A DNA stretch of 64,000 nt from Nageia nagi. Lineage: Eukaryota; Pinophyta. The notes beneath the pieces were generated by a model. It ran no database searches. It was given only the letters and a program-made list of their open reading frames with translations, and had not been told where the DNA came from. Positions 48,027 to 59,013 of this stretch are shown here, piece by piece; position 1 is the stretch's first letter, and the number at the start of each line of letters is the position of its first letter. The stretch covers positions 50,158,001 through 50,222,000 of the forward strand of contig JBITNC010000001.1 in assembly GCA_050084985.1 (NCBI GenBank). Reading direction: 5' to 3'. The translations under genes were made by a program, and so were the position numbers.

Positions 48027-49568
48027 TATTGATTAGGATTATGTAATATATGCGCCATGAACAATCTTAACCAAAGTAAATCAAGAACAGACTATCGTGA
48101 CAGTCTGATCTCTAGAGAAGGCCAGTTCCTTATCTATTGGGTGTAGAAAAAGTAACAAGAAAGGAAATAAAAGGGTAGAGTGCAAGGAATTTAAGCAAAA
48201 GGCTTAGGGTAATAGGAAACAAAATAAAAAGGAGTAGAGTGCGAGGAATTTAAGCAAAAAGGCTTAGGGTAATAAGAGAGAAAGCAAAGGTGGATCACTA
48301 GTTCAGCATGGGCTTTCACAGTGTGTGAAACCTTGGTCTGAATCTAGTGTAGCAGCTACAGTACAAGCTCTCACTCTCTAATAGTTTCCCAGCTTTACTC
48401 TACCATGTAGTAGACACAGTTATACTAGCAACTCACAATTATCATTCAGGAAACAAGCCAAGCTGCCACGATGTAACCAAATTAAGAATGATAATTACGA
48501 GTGCTAGACAAGAAAGGTCAAGATGGTATCATATTACTGATAAAAACTATAGGTCTTCGAGAACAAATGTAAAGAGCAATACTAGGGCTTCTGACCCCTT
48601 TTCCACTTTATTTTCATATACTTATACTGTAGTAACAATAGTTACAAGAATTGCAGAATAGAAATGTTTACAAAAATAGCTTCAAGATTCTAGCCTTCTT
48701 TTAACTGATACTACCTCCATATGCCACTTGGTAAAATATTACAAAAATGGGGTAGATTGTAGATGATATGGCTTCTTGATAATTGTGATCTGACCTCTTG
48801 CTGGCCTCGTATCTACATTCTGGAATGCTCTACTCACTAGCTCCAACTATTCGATCACTCCTTGCTGACCTCATCACTTCTGGGACCTAGTTTCATTCAA
48901 AAATGTGAACATCATTTTTCTTATGATGTCATCTCTTACTTTTGGAATGTTTTACTCACTGGCTCTGGCTATTCGATCACTCCTTGCTGACCTCATCACT
49001 TTTGAGACTTGGTTTCATTCAAAAATGTGAACATCGTTCTTCCCATGATGTCATCTCTTACTTCTGAAATGTTTTACTCACTAGCTCTAGCTATTTGATC
49101 ACTCCTTGCTGACCTCATCACTTTCGAGATCTGGTTTTGGGTTAAGGCCCGAAATCATTGACATCATCTCTTTCAAAATGCTTTATTTACTAACCTTGGC
49201 TTCTCAATTCCCCTTGCTGACCTCATCATCTCTGGAACTTGGTCTTTACCAAAATGTGACTATCTTATCCTCTACGACATCATCATTTTATTTCAGAATG
49301 CTTTACTTTTGAAACACTTAATTTATGGGCTCCAGCTTCTTCGATTATCTCTTGCTGACCTCACATCCTCCGAAACTCGAGCTTTTCCACAACTAAGCTT
49401 TATCATTTAATCTATGACATCATCATTTCATTTCGAAACGCTTTATCTATTGACTCTGACCTGTTTTGTTTGCTCCAAAAAAACTCTCGGGGATCTTAAA
49501 ATGAACTCATGGTTGCAAGTAAAGTACACCGGGGCTTTAATAAAGAATTTATTATGTATGAATATACA
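48027..49568 (-). repeat. E3 5' LTR (right copy)
   Basis: TATTGATTAGGATTATGTAA ... GTATGAATATACA; same length as the left copy, and the same ~122-bp repeats at 48815-49480. The first dinucleotide is TA where the left copy has TG. It is followed by the target duplication at 49569. Confidence 0.93.
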
Positions 49569-49573
49569 AAAAT

Positions 49574-50520
49574 CTTTTAAAAATATTAGGTTCTTCAAAA
49601 TAGGAGCTTTTGTTATACATTTTTTAATGTACTAAAAAACTTGCTTTACTTCATATGACCAGGAGAGTACAATATCTTTCTTTAACATTGTTGTAATTGG
49701 AGAAACTATTTCTAAAAAATCCTTAATAAAATTTCTTAAAAATTTTATTTTCCAAAGTAAATATTTCAAGGCCTTCTTGTTTGAAGGTAAAGGCAATGCT
49801 TCAATAGCTTTCACTTTGTTTGGATAAATTGCCAATGCCTTTTCTGAGACAATATGACCAAGCAAATTTTCTTGGTTAACATTTTAGGATTAATTGAAAT
49901 CCTAAATTCTATTTATTTTTCAAAAACTTGCCTAATATAATGCAAATGATCTTTCCTACTTTTGGAAAACATAGTAATGTCATCCCAGTAAATAAGAATA
50001 ATTTTATTTATTAGATCACCAAAGGTGTGGTCCATGTCTCTTTGAAAGGTAGCCCTAGCATTTGAGAGACTAAAAGGCATTCTCTAAAATGCAAATCTCC
50101 CTCATTTGGTTGTGAATATAGTCTTGAAATGGTCTTCATCTTTTACCCAAATTTGGTTGAATCCCAAGTAACCATCAATCATAGAAAAATATCATGCTCT
50201 AGCTATTGTGTGTAGGATTTATTCCATTTATGGAAAAGGATAGTTATCCTTGAGGGATACTTGGTTTATATTTCTAAATTCTACACATAACTTGATTTTT
50301 CCACTCTTTTTTCTTACTAGGACAAGATTGGAAACCCAAGAAGAATGCTTGATAGGATAGATAATTTTACAATCTAGTAGCTTAATTAACTTCTACATCA
50401 TGGCTTATTCTATTTTTGGGTTTACTAGCCTCTACTTTTGTTTGTATGGTTTTGCCTCTAACTCAATCTCAATGGTGTGTTGGATCATATTTTTATTATA
50501 TATTTTTAGATCATCATAAT
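49574..50520 (-). pseudogene. E2 reverse transcriptase and start of RNase H
   Basis: From 50520 the minus strand reads YNDDLKIYNKNMIQHTIEIE, IYPIKHSSWVSNLVLVRKKS, IKLCVEFRNINQVSLKDNYP, YFSMIDGYLGFNQI, RMPFSLSNARATFQRDMDHT, and the catalytic block NKIILIYWDDITMFSKS (YLDD changed to YWDD, both Asp kept). RNase H starts at 49865: MLGHIVSEKALAIYPNKVKA, FLRNFIKDFLEIVSPITTML, KAPILKNLIFLKDF. Clear gypsy type with several stops; cut by E3 at 49573. Confidence 0.88.
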
Positions 50521-50929
50521 TCTAGGAAACTACCTCTGATAAATAATGATAAATTTGAAAAATGATCATTTTCTCTTCTTCATAACACTCTGATCCAACC
50601 TTTATATATTTCTTGGGTTCTACTTCTAGCTTGATACTACCCTCTTTTTGAATAGCCAAAGTTTTGTCATTTTAAACATCTTTAGAATTGAAGAACCTTT
50701 CAAAAGAGAGTAAACCTTTTGGTATAACATTGTTTCTAAGTTGTATCACATCTAACTCTTAGAAATAATTAGGTAGTTCTTCAATACCAAATGTATGAGT
50801 AACTACTTCATCTAACAAGAAATTCATAATATGCTCATTAGATTTAAATACCTATAAGAATTTTGCAATATTAGGTACTGATGGCTTTCATTGTACTTTG
50901 ACTCCAAAGCTTCCTCTTCTATAATGAGT

Positions 50930-51345
50930 AGGGTTATAACATACCCCCTTACAAGCAAGTGCATCAACAACTTGATTATACCTCTTAGGAATAGAGATAA
51001 AATTAATTGCTAAGAATGACTTTAGTAAATCCCATACCCTATTCTTATAGATCTTTAAATAGTGATGTTTTGCACTAATTTGGTTTCTAACTTACTTTAT
51101 GACCAGTTAAAAATCACCATGCACTATTAGGAATCTAAGAACCATGATGATAGATTTGGATAAACCTAAATAAATTGCTTCATATTTAACATCATTATTT
51201 ATGCAAACTCATATGAATCTAAATGAGAATCTTCTCATATATCCTTCTAGTGACTTGAAGACACCACTAGCCCTGCATCCATGTTTACATCTAGCTTTAG
51301 GAAAGTACATTATCCATATCTCATGCTCTCTTTTAGCTATGACTA
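50930..51345 (-). pseudogene. E2 additional RNase H in front of RT
   Basis: The minus strand reads WIMYFPKARCKHGCRASGVF, FSFRFI, CINNDVKYEAIYLGLSKSII, MVLRFLIVHGDF, VWDLLKSFLAINFISIPKRY, NQVVDALA. This is the layout of the extra RNase H found in Tat-lineage elements (YFDGA / AEYEAL / GDSQL / N-ADALA motifs). First catalytic Asp and the Glu are changed (YFPKA; VKYEA); the Asp in HGDF is kept. A 400-bp linker with SVPNIAKFL leads into RT. The order RNase H - RT - RNase H - integrase is therefore seen. Confidence 0.75.
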
Positions 51346-51560
51346 AGATTGGTTGCACATTTTTATATAAATAATAGTTACACATGCCAATGTTAGTGAC
51401 CTGATAATTGAGGTAATTAGCTAAAATAATTTATGTGGTTAATAGTATTTCTATGAGTGTATCCCTTTCAAACACTTCTACTAATTCAAGGCCATTCATA
51501 CAATTATGCTCTATGATATTTTTAAGATGAATGCTTTTGGTACCCTCATTTTTAGAGAAT
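51346..51560 (-). pseudogene. E2 sequence upstream of the additional RNase H
   Basis: A partly open reading gives NGLELVEVFERDTLIEILLT and NVQPILVIAKREHEIW running into the RNase H. No domain was recognised. It is cut at 51560 by the LTR of copia G. Confidence 0.4.
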
Positions 51561-52040
51561 TGAACTATAACAAGAACAATCTTAAAATACCAAGATCATA
51601 AGAAAGCTCTCAAATTCACATCCAATAATTTCACAAATAAGACAATCTCACAAAGTAACTCAAGATGTAATGTGGTTCCTCCAACTAGGAGTACATCCAC
51701 TAACTAGATCTTTACTTCAATCACAAATACAACTCTCCTACAATCCTCCTAATCTCATCTCCTACACTTCTATCCTATAGCATAATTTTACTCTACAATT
51801 GGTATCTCATTACAAAGAGGGAGCCTTCTATTTATAGGCTAAAATCCCTCTTTGGATCACCTAAGCATGACATGCACATCCTTTTACCCAAAGGGCATGC
51901 TCATGACATGGAGTGTAGGACAAGTTACATTATTATATTCACTAAAATACTTAAGGTATCAAATGATACCCTTGAGTATTAGTAAATTTACATAGAAGAT
52001 TTAATACAACCTTTACAATAATGCATTATACATTCCAACA
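51561..52040 (-). repeat. 3' LTR of copia G
   Basis: On the minus strand TGTTGGAATGTATAATGC (from 52040) is directly preceded by AACAAGGAG, a polypurine-tract-like motif. The other end is taken as TGAACTATAACAAG at 51561, where E2 sequence ceases. Only one copy in the window; the left edge is inferred. Confidence 0.65.
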
Positions 52041-52965
52041 CTCCTTGTTAATGCAATATTGGGATAGAGTGAGTAAGAGAGAAGAAAAAAGGAAAGTAAG
52101 AGAGTTCTCCTCCATACAAATATAATGCAGATGAGAACTTTTTACATATTTGTGAAGTAAGAAAGATCTAGTTTGAGAATCACTACTTTGATAAATACAA
52201 TCATTAACCATAATTAGTTTTAATGTACATGAAGTAGTCATCCAATTAGAAGTCATGAGGAGTCTCTAAGAGCCTGCATACCTAAGGTAAGTAACCTAAA
52301 ATCTCAAAGGAACTTGAAAGTCATAAGTAGCTCAAATAATAAGATCGGTTAGATGTATCATATTCATATCAACAAGAATAGATGAATCACACAAATGCCA
52401 TCACAAATTGATCAATGGTGCATTATAAGTCATCACAAAGATGCCATGCCAAAAAACTTATAGTCACTTGCTATATATAAAACATGTGTTGATTATCATT
52501 ACAAAATAGAGCATGCACATATGAGTTCCTCACATATGGATAACTGAATAATGCCAAAGGACACATAAGAGTTCCTCATATATAAATAAATAAATAGTGC
52601 TATATTGACTAAAAATAGAGTATGCACATACAAATTCCTCACATATTGGTAATTGAATAGTGCCAAAAGACACATAAGAGTTCCTCACACATGGATAACT
52701 GAATAGTGCAAGATTGACCAAAACATAGAGTATGCACATATGAGTTCCTCATATATGGATAACTAAATAATGCCAAAAGATACATAAGGGTTCCTCACAT
52801 ATGGATAACTAAATAGTGCAGAATTGGCCAATTTGTACAATAAGTTTCTCACATAGAGAAAACTTACCTTGAAGGTGTACAATAAAATCAACACTATACA
52901 GTACAAAATCCTCCTAGAGGTGAAGTTGTCATCATAAACATAAATTAAACATAAGAATTCAAACT
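52041..52965 (-). repeat. 3' region of copia G with compound tandem repeat
   Basis: GAGTTCCTCACATATGGATAACT recurs with changes at 52523, 52569, 52632, 52678, 52742 and 52788, with alternating spacing of about 46 and 64 bp, so the higher-order unit is about 110 bp repeated three times. The frames of 68 and 69 codons at 52530-52969 arise from this repeat. No gene. Confidence 0.8.
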
Positions 52966-54715
52966 TCACTCCCCCTTGAGGGCAAATTCACCAACCTGAT
53001 AGCATCCTAAAGCTTTTGAGAGGGGCTTGGTGAACAAATCAACAAAGTTCAAATTGGATGGATAATACTCCAAGTGTATGATGCTATTAAGAACCTTCTC
53101 CCTAATAAAATGGGCATGGATTTCCACATGTTTTATTTGTTGATGTAACACTAAATTCTTAGCTAAAGAAATAGTTGATTGATTATCTAAAGAGATCAAA
53201 TATAAACTATATTGATCATAGCTAATTTATTTTAGAAGATGTCATAGCCAAATGGCTTCTTGAGCTACAATAGATATGGCATGATATTCAACTTCTATGG
53301 TGGAAAGAGAAATAGTAGTTGCTTCTTGGAAGCCCAAGAGATAGGACTAAAACCAATGCTAAAGACATAGGTAAAGGTTGACTTCCTATCATCTCTATCC
53401 CCCCCATAGTTAGAATCTGAGAATCTAGAGAGAACAAATAAGGGCAACTTTAAATACTTGAGGGCAAGATCCTTAGTCCCTACAACATACCTCAAAATAT
53501 GCTTAAGACCATTAAGGTGCTCAAAATAAGGTTTTTGCATGAATCATGCCATTAGATTCATTGCAAAGGAAATATCTAACCTAGAGATAGTTAAATACAA
53601 AAGACTACTAATTAATTGCCTGTAAGCTATAGCATCAACTATTTGAGAGTTGGAGCATAGAAAAATAGTGATTTCAGGAGAGATTGGGATTGCAACATAT
53701 CTACACTCCTCCATTCCAAACTTCTACAAGATATTTGATATATACTTAGATTGATTAAGGTAAGTACAATCCTTGTATCGATACACTTATATTCCAAGAT
53801 TATAGTGCAAAAGACCAAGATTAGTCATTTCAAATGTTGCCTTAAGTTTGGATATGTACTCTTGAATGATTTCATCATTATTATCAATAATAAAAAAATC
53901 ATCTACATAAAGGAGAATCAAGACCACATCTTTTCCTTAATGGAGCACATATATATCAAAGTCAAAAAAACACTTGGAGAATCTAATATTTTCAAAGTAC
54001 TCTGAAATCATTCTGTACTAGGTGCAAGGTTCTTGCTTAAGTCCATACAAATTCTTCTTTAGCTTGCACACAAAGGACTCTTTGCTTTCCATAATGAACC
54101 TATTTGGTTGATTCATGAATATTTCCACATCCAAGTCACCATTGAAAAATGCACTCTTCACATCAAGTTGAAAAACTTTCCATCCTTGAGCTATAAAAAG
54201 AGCCAGAAGAAATTTCATAGTAGGCATCTTTGCCATGGGAGCAAAGGTTTCCTCATAATCTACATTGTAATTTTGATCAAAACCTTTAGCTACTAACCTT
54301 GCCTTGTATTTCTCAATATCTCCAATTGAATTGAATTTGACCTTGTAGATTCACTTATTACCAATCACATTTGTTATCATTGAGATAAGGAACCAAATCC
54401 CAAGTTTTATTTTTATTAGTGCCTCATACTCCACTTTCATGGCTTCCATCCAACACTTGTGCTTAGAAGCTTCCTTGAAGGTTGAGGGCTCATGGTTGTT
54501 GTCAATATTAGTAATTAAACATTTGTTCAAGGTCATGCTCCTTGTTACCCTTTATGTTGGAGAATTTTGTTTCTATGGTGACTTATCTACATCAATATCC
54601 AACCAACTAGGAGAAACTAAAGAGTCCTCTAGATCATCAACATTCTCATTAGAAGTAGATTATTTAGGAAGTTCATTAAACTTTACATATTTTAAAATGA
54701 ATACTACTTTATAGG
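52966..54715 (-). pseudogene. Copia G pol: RT and RNase H
   Basis: Pieces in order on the minus strand: 54536-54351 (KHKCWMEAMKVEYEALIK); 54236-54018 with GWKVFQLDVKSAFFNGDLDV (first catalytic Asp kept) and KKNLYGLKQEP; about 53940-53560 with LLYVDDFFII (YVDD kept), FEMTNLGLLHYNLGI and NQSKYISNIL; 53540-53295 with HLNGLKHILRYVVGTKDLAL and SDSNYGGDRDDRKST; 53199-52966 with LDNQSTISLAKNLVLHQQIK and VDLFTKPLSK. Ends LKGE followed by TGA, overlapping an AAGGGGGAG polypurine motif. Stops and shifts between pieces make it non-functional. Confidence 0.9.
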
Positions 54716-55175
54716 TTGGAAAGTAAATTTCCATGTTTTCTCAAATATTATATTGAAATCATCAATAGATTCATGTGGATGACTTTAATACATGCTATAA
54801 GGCTCAGAAAGGTGCTATCATCACCATCTATAGCAAATATTTTGATCAAAGCTTGACATAACTCTCCCCATGTATTTATAGATTGGGAGTGAGAGTTTTG
54901 AACCATTTAGCTACTTTACCTTCAAACAAATACAATAATAATCTAATTATCATAGTTTGGTTAGTAATATCAAAACTTAAAGCCAAAAGAGAGACATCTT
55001 GATAGTGTTCATATGGTATCTTGCCAAACCCATCATATTTAGGTAAAACCTTGAAAGTTGTTAGAGGAATAGCTTGAGAATTGGAAACAATAACCAAAGG
55101 ATGGCCAGTAATTCAAGAAGGAAAATTATTAGGAACAATTTGGACCATATTTATACCACTGGTATTAGGTGAAGG
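54716..55175 (-). pseudogene. E2 gag, partial
   Basis: 55097-54876 reads TTFKVLPKYDGFGKIPYEHY, then QTMIIRLLLYLFEGKVAKWF and KTLTPNL. With stops removed it continues to TWGEL and an FEKTW phrase near 54720. This is the gypsy gag capsid signature (LF-GxVAxWF - LxPxSI - TW). It breaks off at copia G; zinc knuckle and protease are missing. Confidence 0.75.
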
Positions 55176-55500
55176 ATTTTCCTAAGCAAATTCAAATATG
55201 GTTGATAATGGAACAAATCTTAAGGGAATTTTAGAAGATAAGATCTAGGAAATCTTTTGCCTAGTCCTCTTATTAGGAATTGATAACTCTTGAAATCTAG
55301 GTCATCTTAAGGAATTTTTGGCGCTAATTCTAGTAAATCTACATTTTGGAAGTGCTAAGGTTAAAAATTTTGAGTGCTTTGATAGTAGAGCCACTAATAA
55401 GGTAGAAAAACCTTATAATCATTTAAAAGACTAAGTGATAGCTTACCAAATATAGTTATCTAGCCTCTTCATCCCCACTAAATATGTAATTTAGCTTATG
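55176..55500 (-). other. E2 leader and gag start, decayed
   Basis: Between the primer-binding site and the recognisable gag core. No clear frame; a few short open stretches on the minus strand. Confidence 0.4.
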
Positions 55501-55517
55501 TCCCATAGATCATGCCA
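55501..55517 (-). promoter_or_regulatory. Possible primer-binding site of E2
   Basis: Read on the minus strand, TTTTTGGCATGATCTATGGG lies 17 bases after the 5' LTR. E3 has TTTTTGGCACACCTGGTAGG at the matching place, 11 bases after its LTR. The shared TTTTTGGCA supports a common primer site, but the tRNA was not identified. Confidence 0.45.
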
Positions 55518-55534
55518 AAAATGGATTTGTATAC

Positions 55535-57427
55535 TATTGATTGGTATAATGTAACCTCAAGGGTTTGCTCTTGTCGTGTTCTCCATTACCCATGATAGTA
55601 GGGTCCTTGAAAGCGCATATGGTGGTGGGAGAGTGCACTCATTGGGGTTTTCTAATCAATCATTATATTATAGACCAATTCCTATCTATAGTAAAGGTTA
55701 AAAGTAACTATAAAGAGATAAAAGACAAGAGTAATAGAGAAGAGATAAATAAAAAAAGACAAAGAAAGTAAACTAAAACTAACTAGCCCAGACAACATCG
55801 CACAAGTAGCAATCTATAGCCAAAATTATGAATAGAAAATTATCTTACACTTGGGGTCTTGTAATCACAATACACAAACATAACTTAAGATAATACTTCA
55901 TGCATAAAATTTATCAAAACATAATGAACAACCACAAACTTTGAAGGGAAAAGCATCATCATATTGTATTATCACACATGAAAGTATCTCCTACATTGGA
56001 AAAATTTGATAGAATGTCCGACCTATAGAACCTATAACAATCAACTATTTATTTGTTTACATCCATAATTGGGTGTTTTTCCACCATTATTACTCTTAAT
56101 TACTCTATTGACTAAGAATAATATAAGGAACTATTTACATATGTACAAAGTATAATCACAAATATGCTAGATTGCACAGTGACTAGGTACAATTAGCACA
56201 AAGGTTTGGGAGTTTAATATCTTTGAACTATTGAATTCCCAATTACAATCCCTCTAATCTATAATTTATTATATCCTATTATGACTATTGCTAATTGTGA
56301 AGGCATGGTCCATCATCTTGATTAGTACGACTTGCCTTTGTGTTATGTTGATAGTAATCTAACTTTCTACAACCATTTATAGTTATTATTGTACCTTTGA
56401 GTTGCATGGAATTGTGAGGAAAATGAAGAGCATTGGATTCCAAGGAATAACTACTACTATCATGTGAAAGTGAGTCATGGTCAATACATTGATAAATCCC
56501 TGAGGGTCAAACACTCATGATTAAGTGGACCCAAGTTCTCCTTAACTTATTATTACTTTCTGAGTATGGTAGGTTCTATTTACTTTTGGTGGGCTTTTGT
56601 GATGGCAAAGATTTACTTTAATACACATTATTTTTTGGTAAAATGTCTAATGTCATTACTCAAAATATAGGGGTTATTTTTGCTAGTCCTTTCAAAATAT
56701 CTCCTATTAAACATTCTTTATGTAGTACCCATTGAAGATTATCTTATCACCCCATGTTTTTAGATAAAAGGTATGACATCATTGCTTCAAATCAACAAGT
56801 CCTAGAGGTTGCACTTCTTACAATATCTTGACTTGATTTTGGGAATATGATGGAACTTTTTCTCAAGAAATCCATTGGCTTTACAATATTACCCGCTAGT
56901 AATTTTGACTAAATAGAGATTCATATTTACAATATTTCCCAGAAAGATTTAGACTTTTATAATACCCAAATCTAGACTTAAATATTTACTTCCCTTACAT
57001 ATTAAGATATTTTCTGAGCATGCTACACTACTTTATAGATATGACTTGGACATATTGACACTATTTTATGATCTCAAACCTATGTATAGTTATTGAAAAA
57101 TATTTGATTGGGCTATGATCAACTTTTGGGACTTATGACAACACCTGCTTTTGAACAAGATAGTGGTTAAGCTACAAAACAAAGTATTTAAGACCTATAT
57201 ACATAGACAACACCTAGAATATGATAGCATTTGGAACTAGGTAGACTTAAGAAAATTTTGATAACACTGATTAAGTATAAAAAAAAAGATTACTTTCAAT
57301 ATTTACAAAAACATTGAAAGGGAAACAAGAAATAGGAAATAAGAATGAGTTTATTTGAAAGGGATGAAATAATCAAGAATGGCAGAATGTTACCCTATCT
57401 TTAGAGTGTGATTATGAAAGAATAACA
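55535..57427 (-). repeat. E2 5' LTR (right copy)
   Basis: Begins TATTGATTGGTATAATG and ends GAATAACA. It is the 5' LTR because gag and pol lie to its left on the minus strand. The opening TATTGATTGG resembles the opening TATTGATTAGG/TGTTGATTAGG of the E3 LTRs, which suggests E2 and E3 belong to related families. Confidence 0.85.
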
Positions 57428-57791
57428 CTTCTAAGTTGCAACATTAGATTTGGAGTGCATTTTCAATTGTTTGATTCATATTTTGGCTCTCCAATTGGGA
57501 CATTGGGTTTGTGGAGGTACTTTGGAATTATTGCTTCATCTTTTTGATCCTTGATTGCATCATTGGAATATTGAGGTATTTTGCATATTACTTAATATTA
57601 TGCTCTTTATAACTATACATTGGATTTGTGTATGATTTTTGAATTAATCTTACTAAAATTATCATCTATATCAACTTGTTGGAGTCTTGGTGCAATTTAA
57701 ATATTACTTTATCTAGTTTGAAGGCCAAAATCTAAACATCCCTCTCATAGGGAACATTTGAGAACTGAGCCCATAAATGACTCATCACAAC
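57428..57791 (+). repeat. Element A middle LTR, right part
   Basis: CTTCTAAGTTGCAACATTAG onward aligns with 8136-8499 of the left LTR (for example GGAGTGCATTTTC, TGTGGAGGTACTTTGG, and the GAGGTATTTTG and TTGGAGTCTTGGTGCAATTT stretches). It ends at CATCACA before a degraded primer-binding site, so it completes the LTR cut at 12935. Confidence 0.85.
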
Positions 57792-57850
57792 TTGGGAGCA
57801 AATTTGGATTTGGTACAAATTGAACAAAGAACAAAGGAAACCCTTTAAAC

Positions 57851-58530
57851 ATGGAGATTCACAATACACTCCTCATTGATATAGATAAGGATCCTCAATT
57901 TTAAATGTTCAATGGTAATACTGATCATTTCACATATCTTCAAGGTTTTGAGTACATTATGGAACTTAAATGTGGAGTTAATGATCATTTGAAAGAAAAA
58001 TATTTCCCTATGAGTTTAACTAATGATGCTCTCAAGTGGTTTCATAGTTTGGAACTAGATTCTATATCATAATATTAATAATTAAAGGATTAGTTCATGG
58101 CTCATTTTAGATATAATGTAAAGAAACTAGTTGATTTGATAAACTTGATCTATTGTAAGCAAGGACAAATAGAAAGGTTGCATAAGTTTTATCCTATATT
58201 GATGAAGCTTTGAAGGTCCATTGAATACAAAGTGGAAGAAGAATTCATTGCAAAGGTATTTCTTTATAACATTAAGTTTATTCTTGGTGAACAAGGACTT
58301 GAACATGTTAATGTTTCATTTATGCATATGGTTCATTTACTTATTGAAAAAGAGGCATTCCTAGTAAGGTCTAATTTTCCCAAGTACATGTCCTCTTCAT
58401 CCAAAAAATATAGTGGTAGGAAACCTTATAAAAAAATGATGATACTTCAGTCAATGTAGTTGAACCAACTAATCAAGATAAATCCAAAGATAGAAAATCA
58501 ACCAAAAACTTATATACATTATCATTAAAT
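57851..58530 (+). pseudogene. Element A internal region 2: gag
   Basis: After the shared LTR and a degraded primer-binding site, the plus strand reads MEIHNTLLIDIDKDPQF, FNGNTDHFTYLQGFEYIMEL, FPMSLTNDALKWFHSLELDS, AHFRYNVKKLVDLINLIYCK, then an intact 75-codon part at 58232-58459 (EEEFIAKVFLYNIKFILGEQ). This is the gypsy gag capsid pattern, with WF and F-YN phrases in the normal order. Three to five stops interrupt it. No such gag is present in internal region 1. Confidence 0.75.
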
Positions 58531-58539
58531 CCTAATCAA

Positions 58540-59013
58540 ATGTTTGAGGAATGTTTAGAAAAAGGTATAATAAAAAATATCCAAGGAAAGGAATATGCAT
58601 ATAATGATGAGAAGCTTATTTGGTATAGAAATAATCAATTTTACAAATATTATCAAGTTAAAAGGCATAATACAATAGGTTGTTATGTTATGAAAAGTAA
58701 ATTAAATCACTTACTAGATAGTGGTATAATCTCATATGAAAATAATGTGCTTAAAGTTAAAACTCAAGACCTACCTTCCATCAACATGGTAAACATGATT
58801 ATCTATGATGATAATGGTGAACTTATTGAGTTTGATGATGAATTAAATGCCAAAGCAAAATTAGATACAGGGTCATTTTTGAAGCAAACATGTAATGTAA
58901 CAACAAGATCAAAGAAAGGTATTCCTAACCTACTTTTTGCTAAAAAAGATGGACCTTCTAAATATTCCTTTAAAGAAATGAAGAAATACAAATGTGAAAA
59001 TAACATTCGATAA
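58540..59013 (+). CDS. Element A gag C-terminal / pre-protease part, 157 codons
   Basis: An intact frame with a degenerate zinc-knuckle region, FYKYYQVKRHNTIGCYVMKS, followed by KLNHLLDSGIISYENNVLKV. Related gypsy proteins have CxYH...GH...C...K-KIxDLI here; the first Cys is replaced. Then come PSINMVNMIIYDDNGELIEF and a basic end. It is the longest intact frame of the element and continues gag in order. On its own it cannot support transposition. Confidence 0.6.
   Translation: MFEECLEKGIIKNIQGKEYAYNDEKLIWYRNNQFYKYYQVKRHNTIGCYVMKSKLNHLLDSGIISYENNVLKVKTQDLPSINMVNMIIYDDNGELIEFDDELNAKAKLDTGSFLKQTCNVTTRSKKGIPNLLFAKKDGPSKYSFKEMKKYKCENNIR

Larger units (their letters stand above)
44680..49568 (-). 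mobile_element. Element E3: complete non-autonomous gypsy (TR-GAG-like), 4.9 kb
   Basis: LTRs 44680-46221 and 48027-49568 are both 1542 bp and run in the same direction. The 1805-bp interior encodes on the minus strand a gag, a zinc knuckle and only the tail of integrase. A perfect 5-bp target duplication flanks it. In the first 220 bases of the LTRs about ten positions differ, nearly all transitions, so it is younger than E2 and H. Its ends and primer site resemble E2, which may once have supplied its enzymes. Confidence 0.93.
51561..54715 (-). mobile_element. Copia G, 5'-truncated, inserted in E2
   Basis: In minus order: polymerase pieces from 54715, RNase H ending at 52966, a 925-bp 3' region with repeats, a polypurine motif and an LTR at 51561-52040. 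No gag, protease, integrase or 5' LTR was seen; beyond 54715 E2 gag begins. The truncated end coincides with loss of E2 gag C-terminus and protease, so one deletion probably removed both. Confidence 0.75.
12936..57427 (-). mobile_element. Element E2: Tat-like Ty3/gypsy retrotransposon, host of three later insertions
   Basis: Two direct LTRs (12936-14803 and 55535-57427) flank minus-strand coding relics in gypsy order: gag at 55175-54716, an extra RNase H at 51345-50930, RT from 50500, RNase H (split), integrase to about 42990, then accessory sequence to 14804. Removing G, E3 and H rejoins interrupted reading frames; the RNase H is cut cleanly by E3. Matching 5-bp target duplications flank the LTRs. 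gag C-terminus and protease are missing around the truncated copia G. All frames are decayed. Confidence 0.85.

Noticed and set aside
52530-52969. 68- and 69-codon reverse frames resembling hydrophobic proteins
   Set aside because: They arise from the 46/64-bp tandem repeat in the 3' region of copia G.
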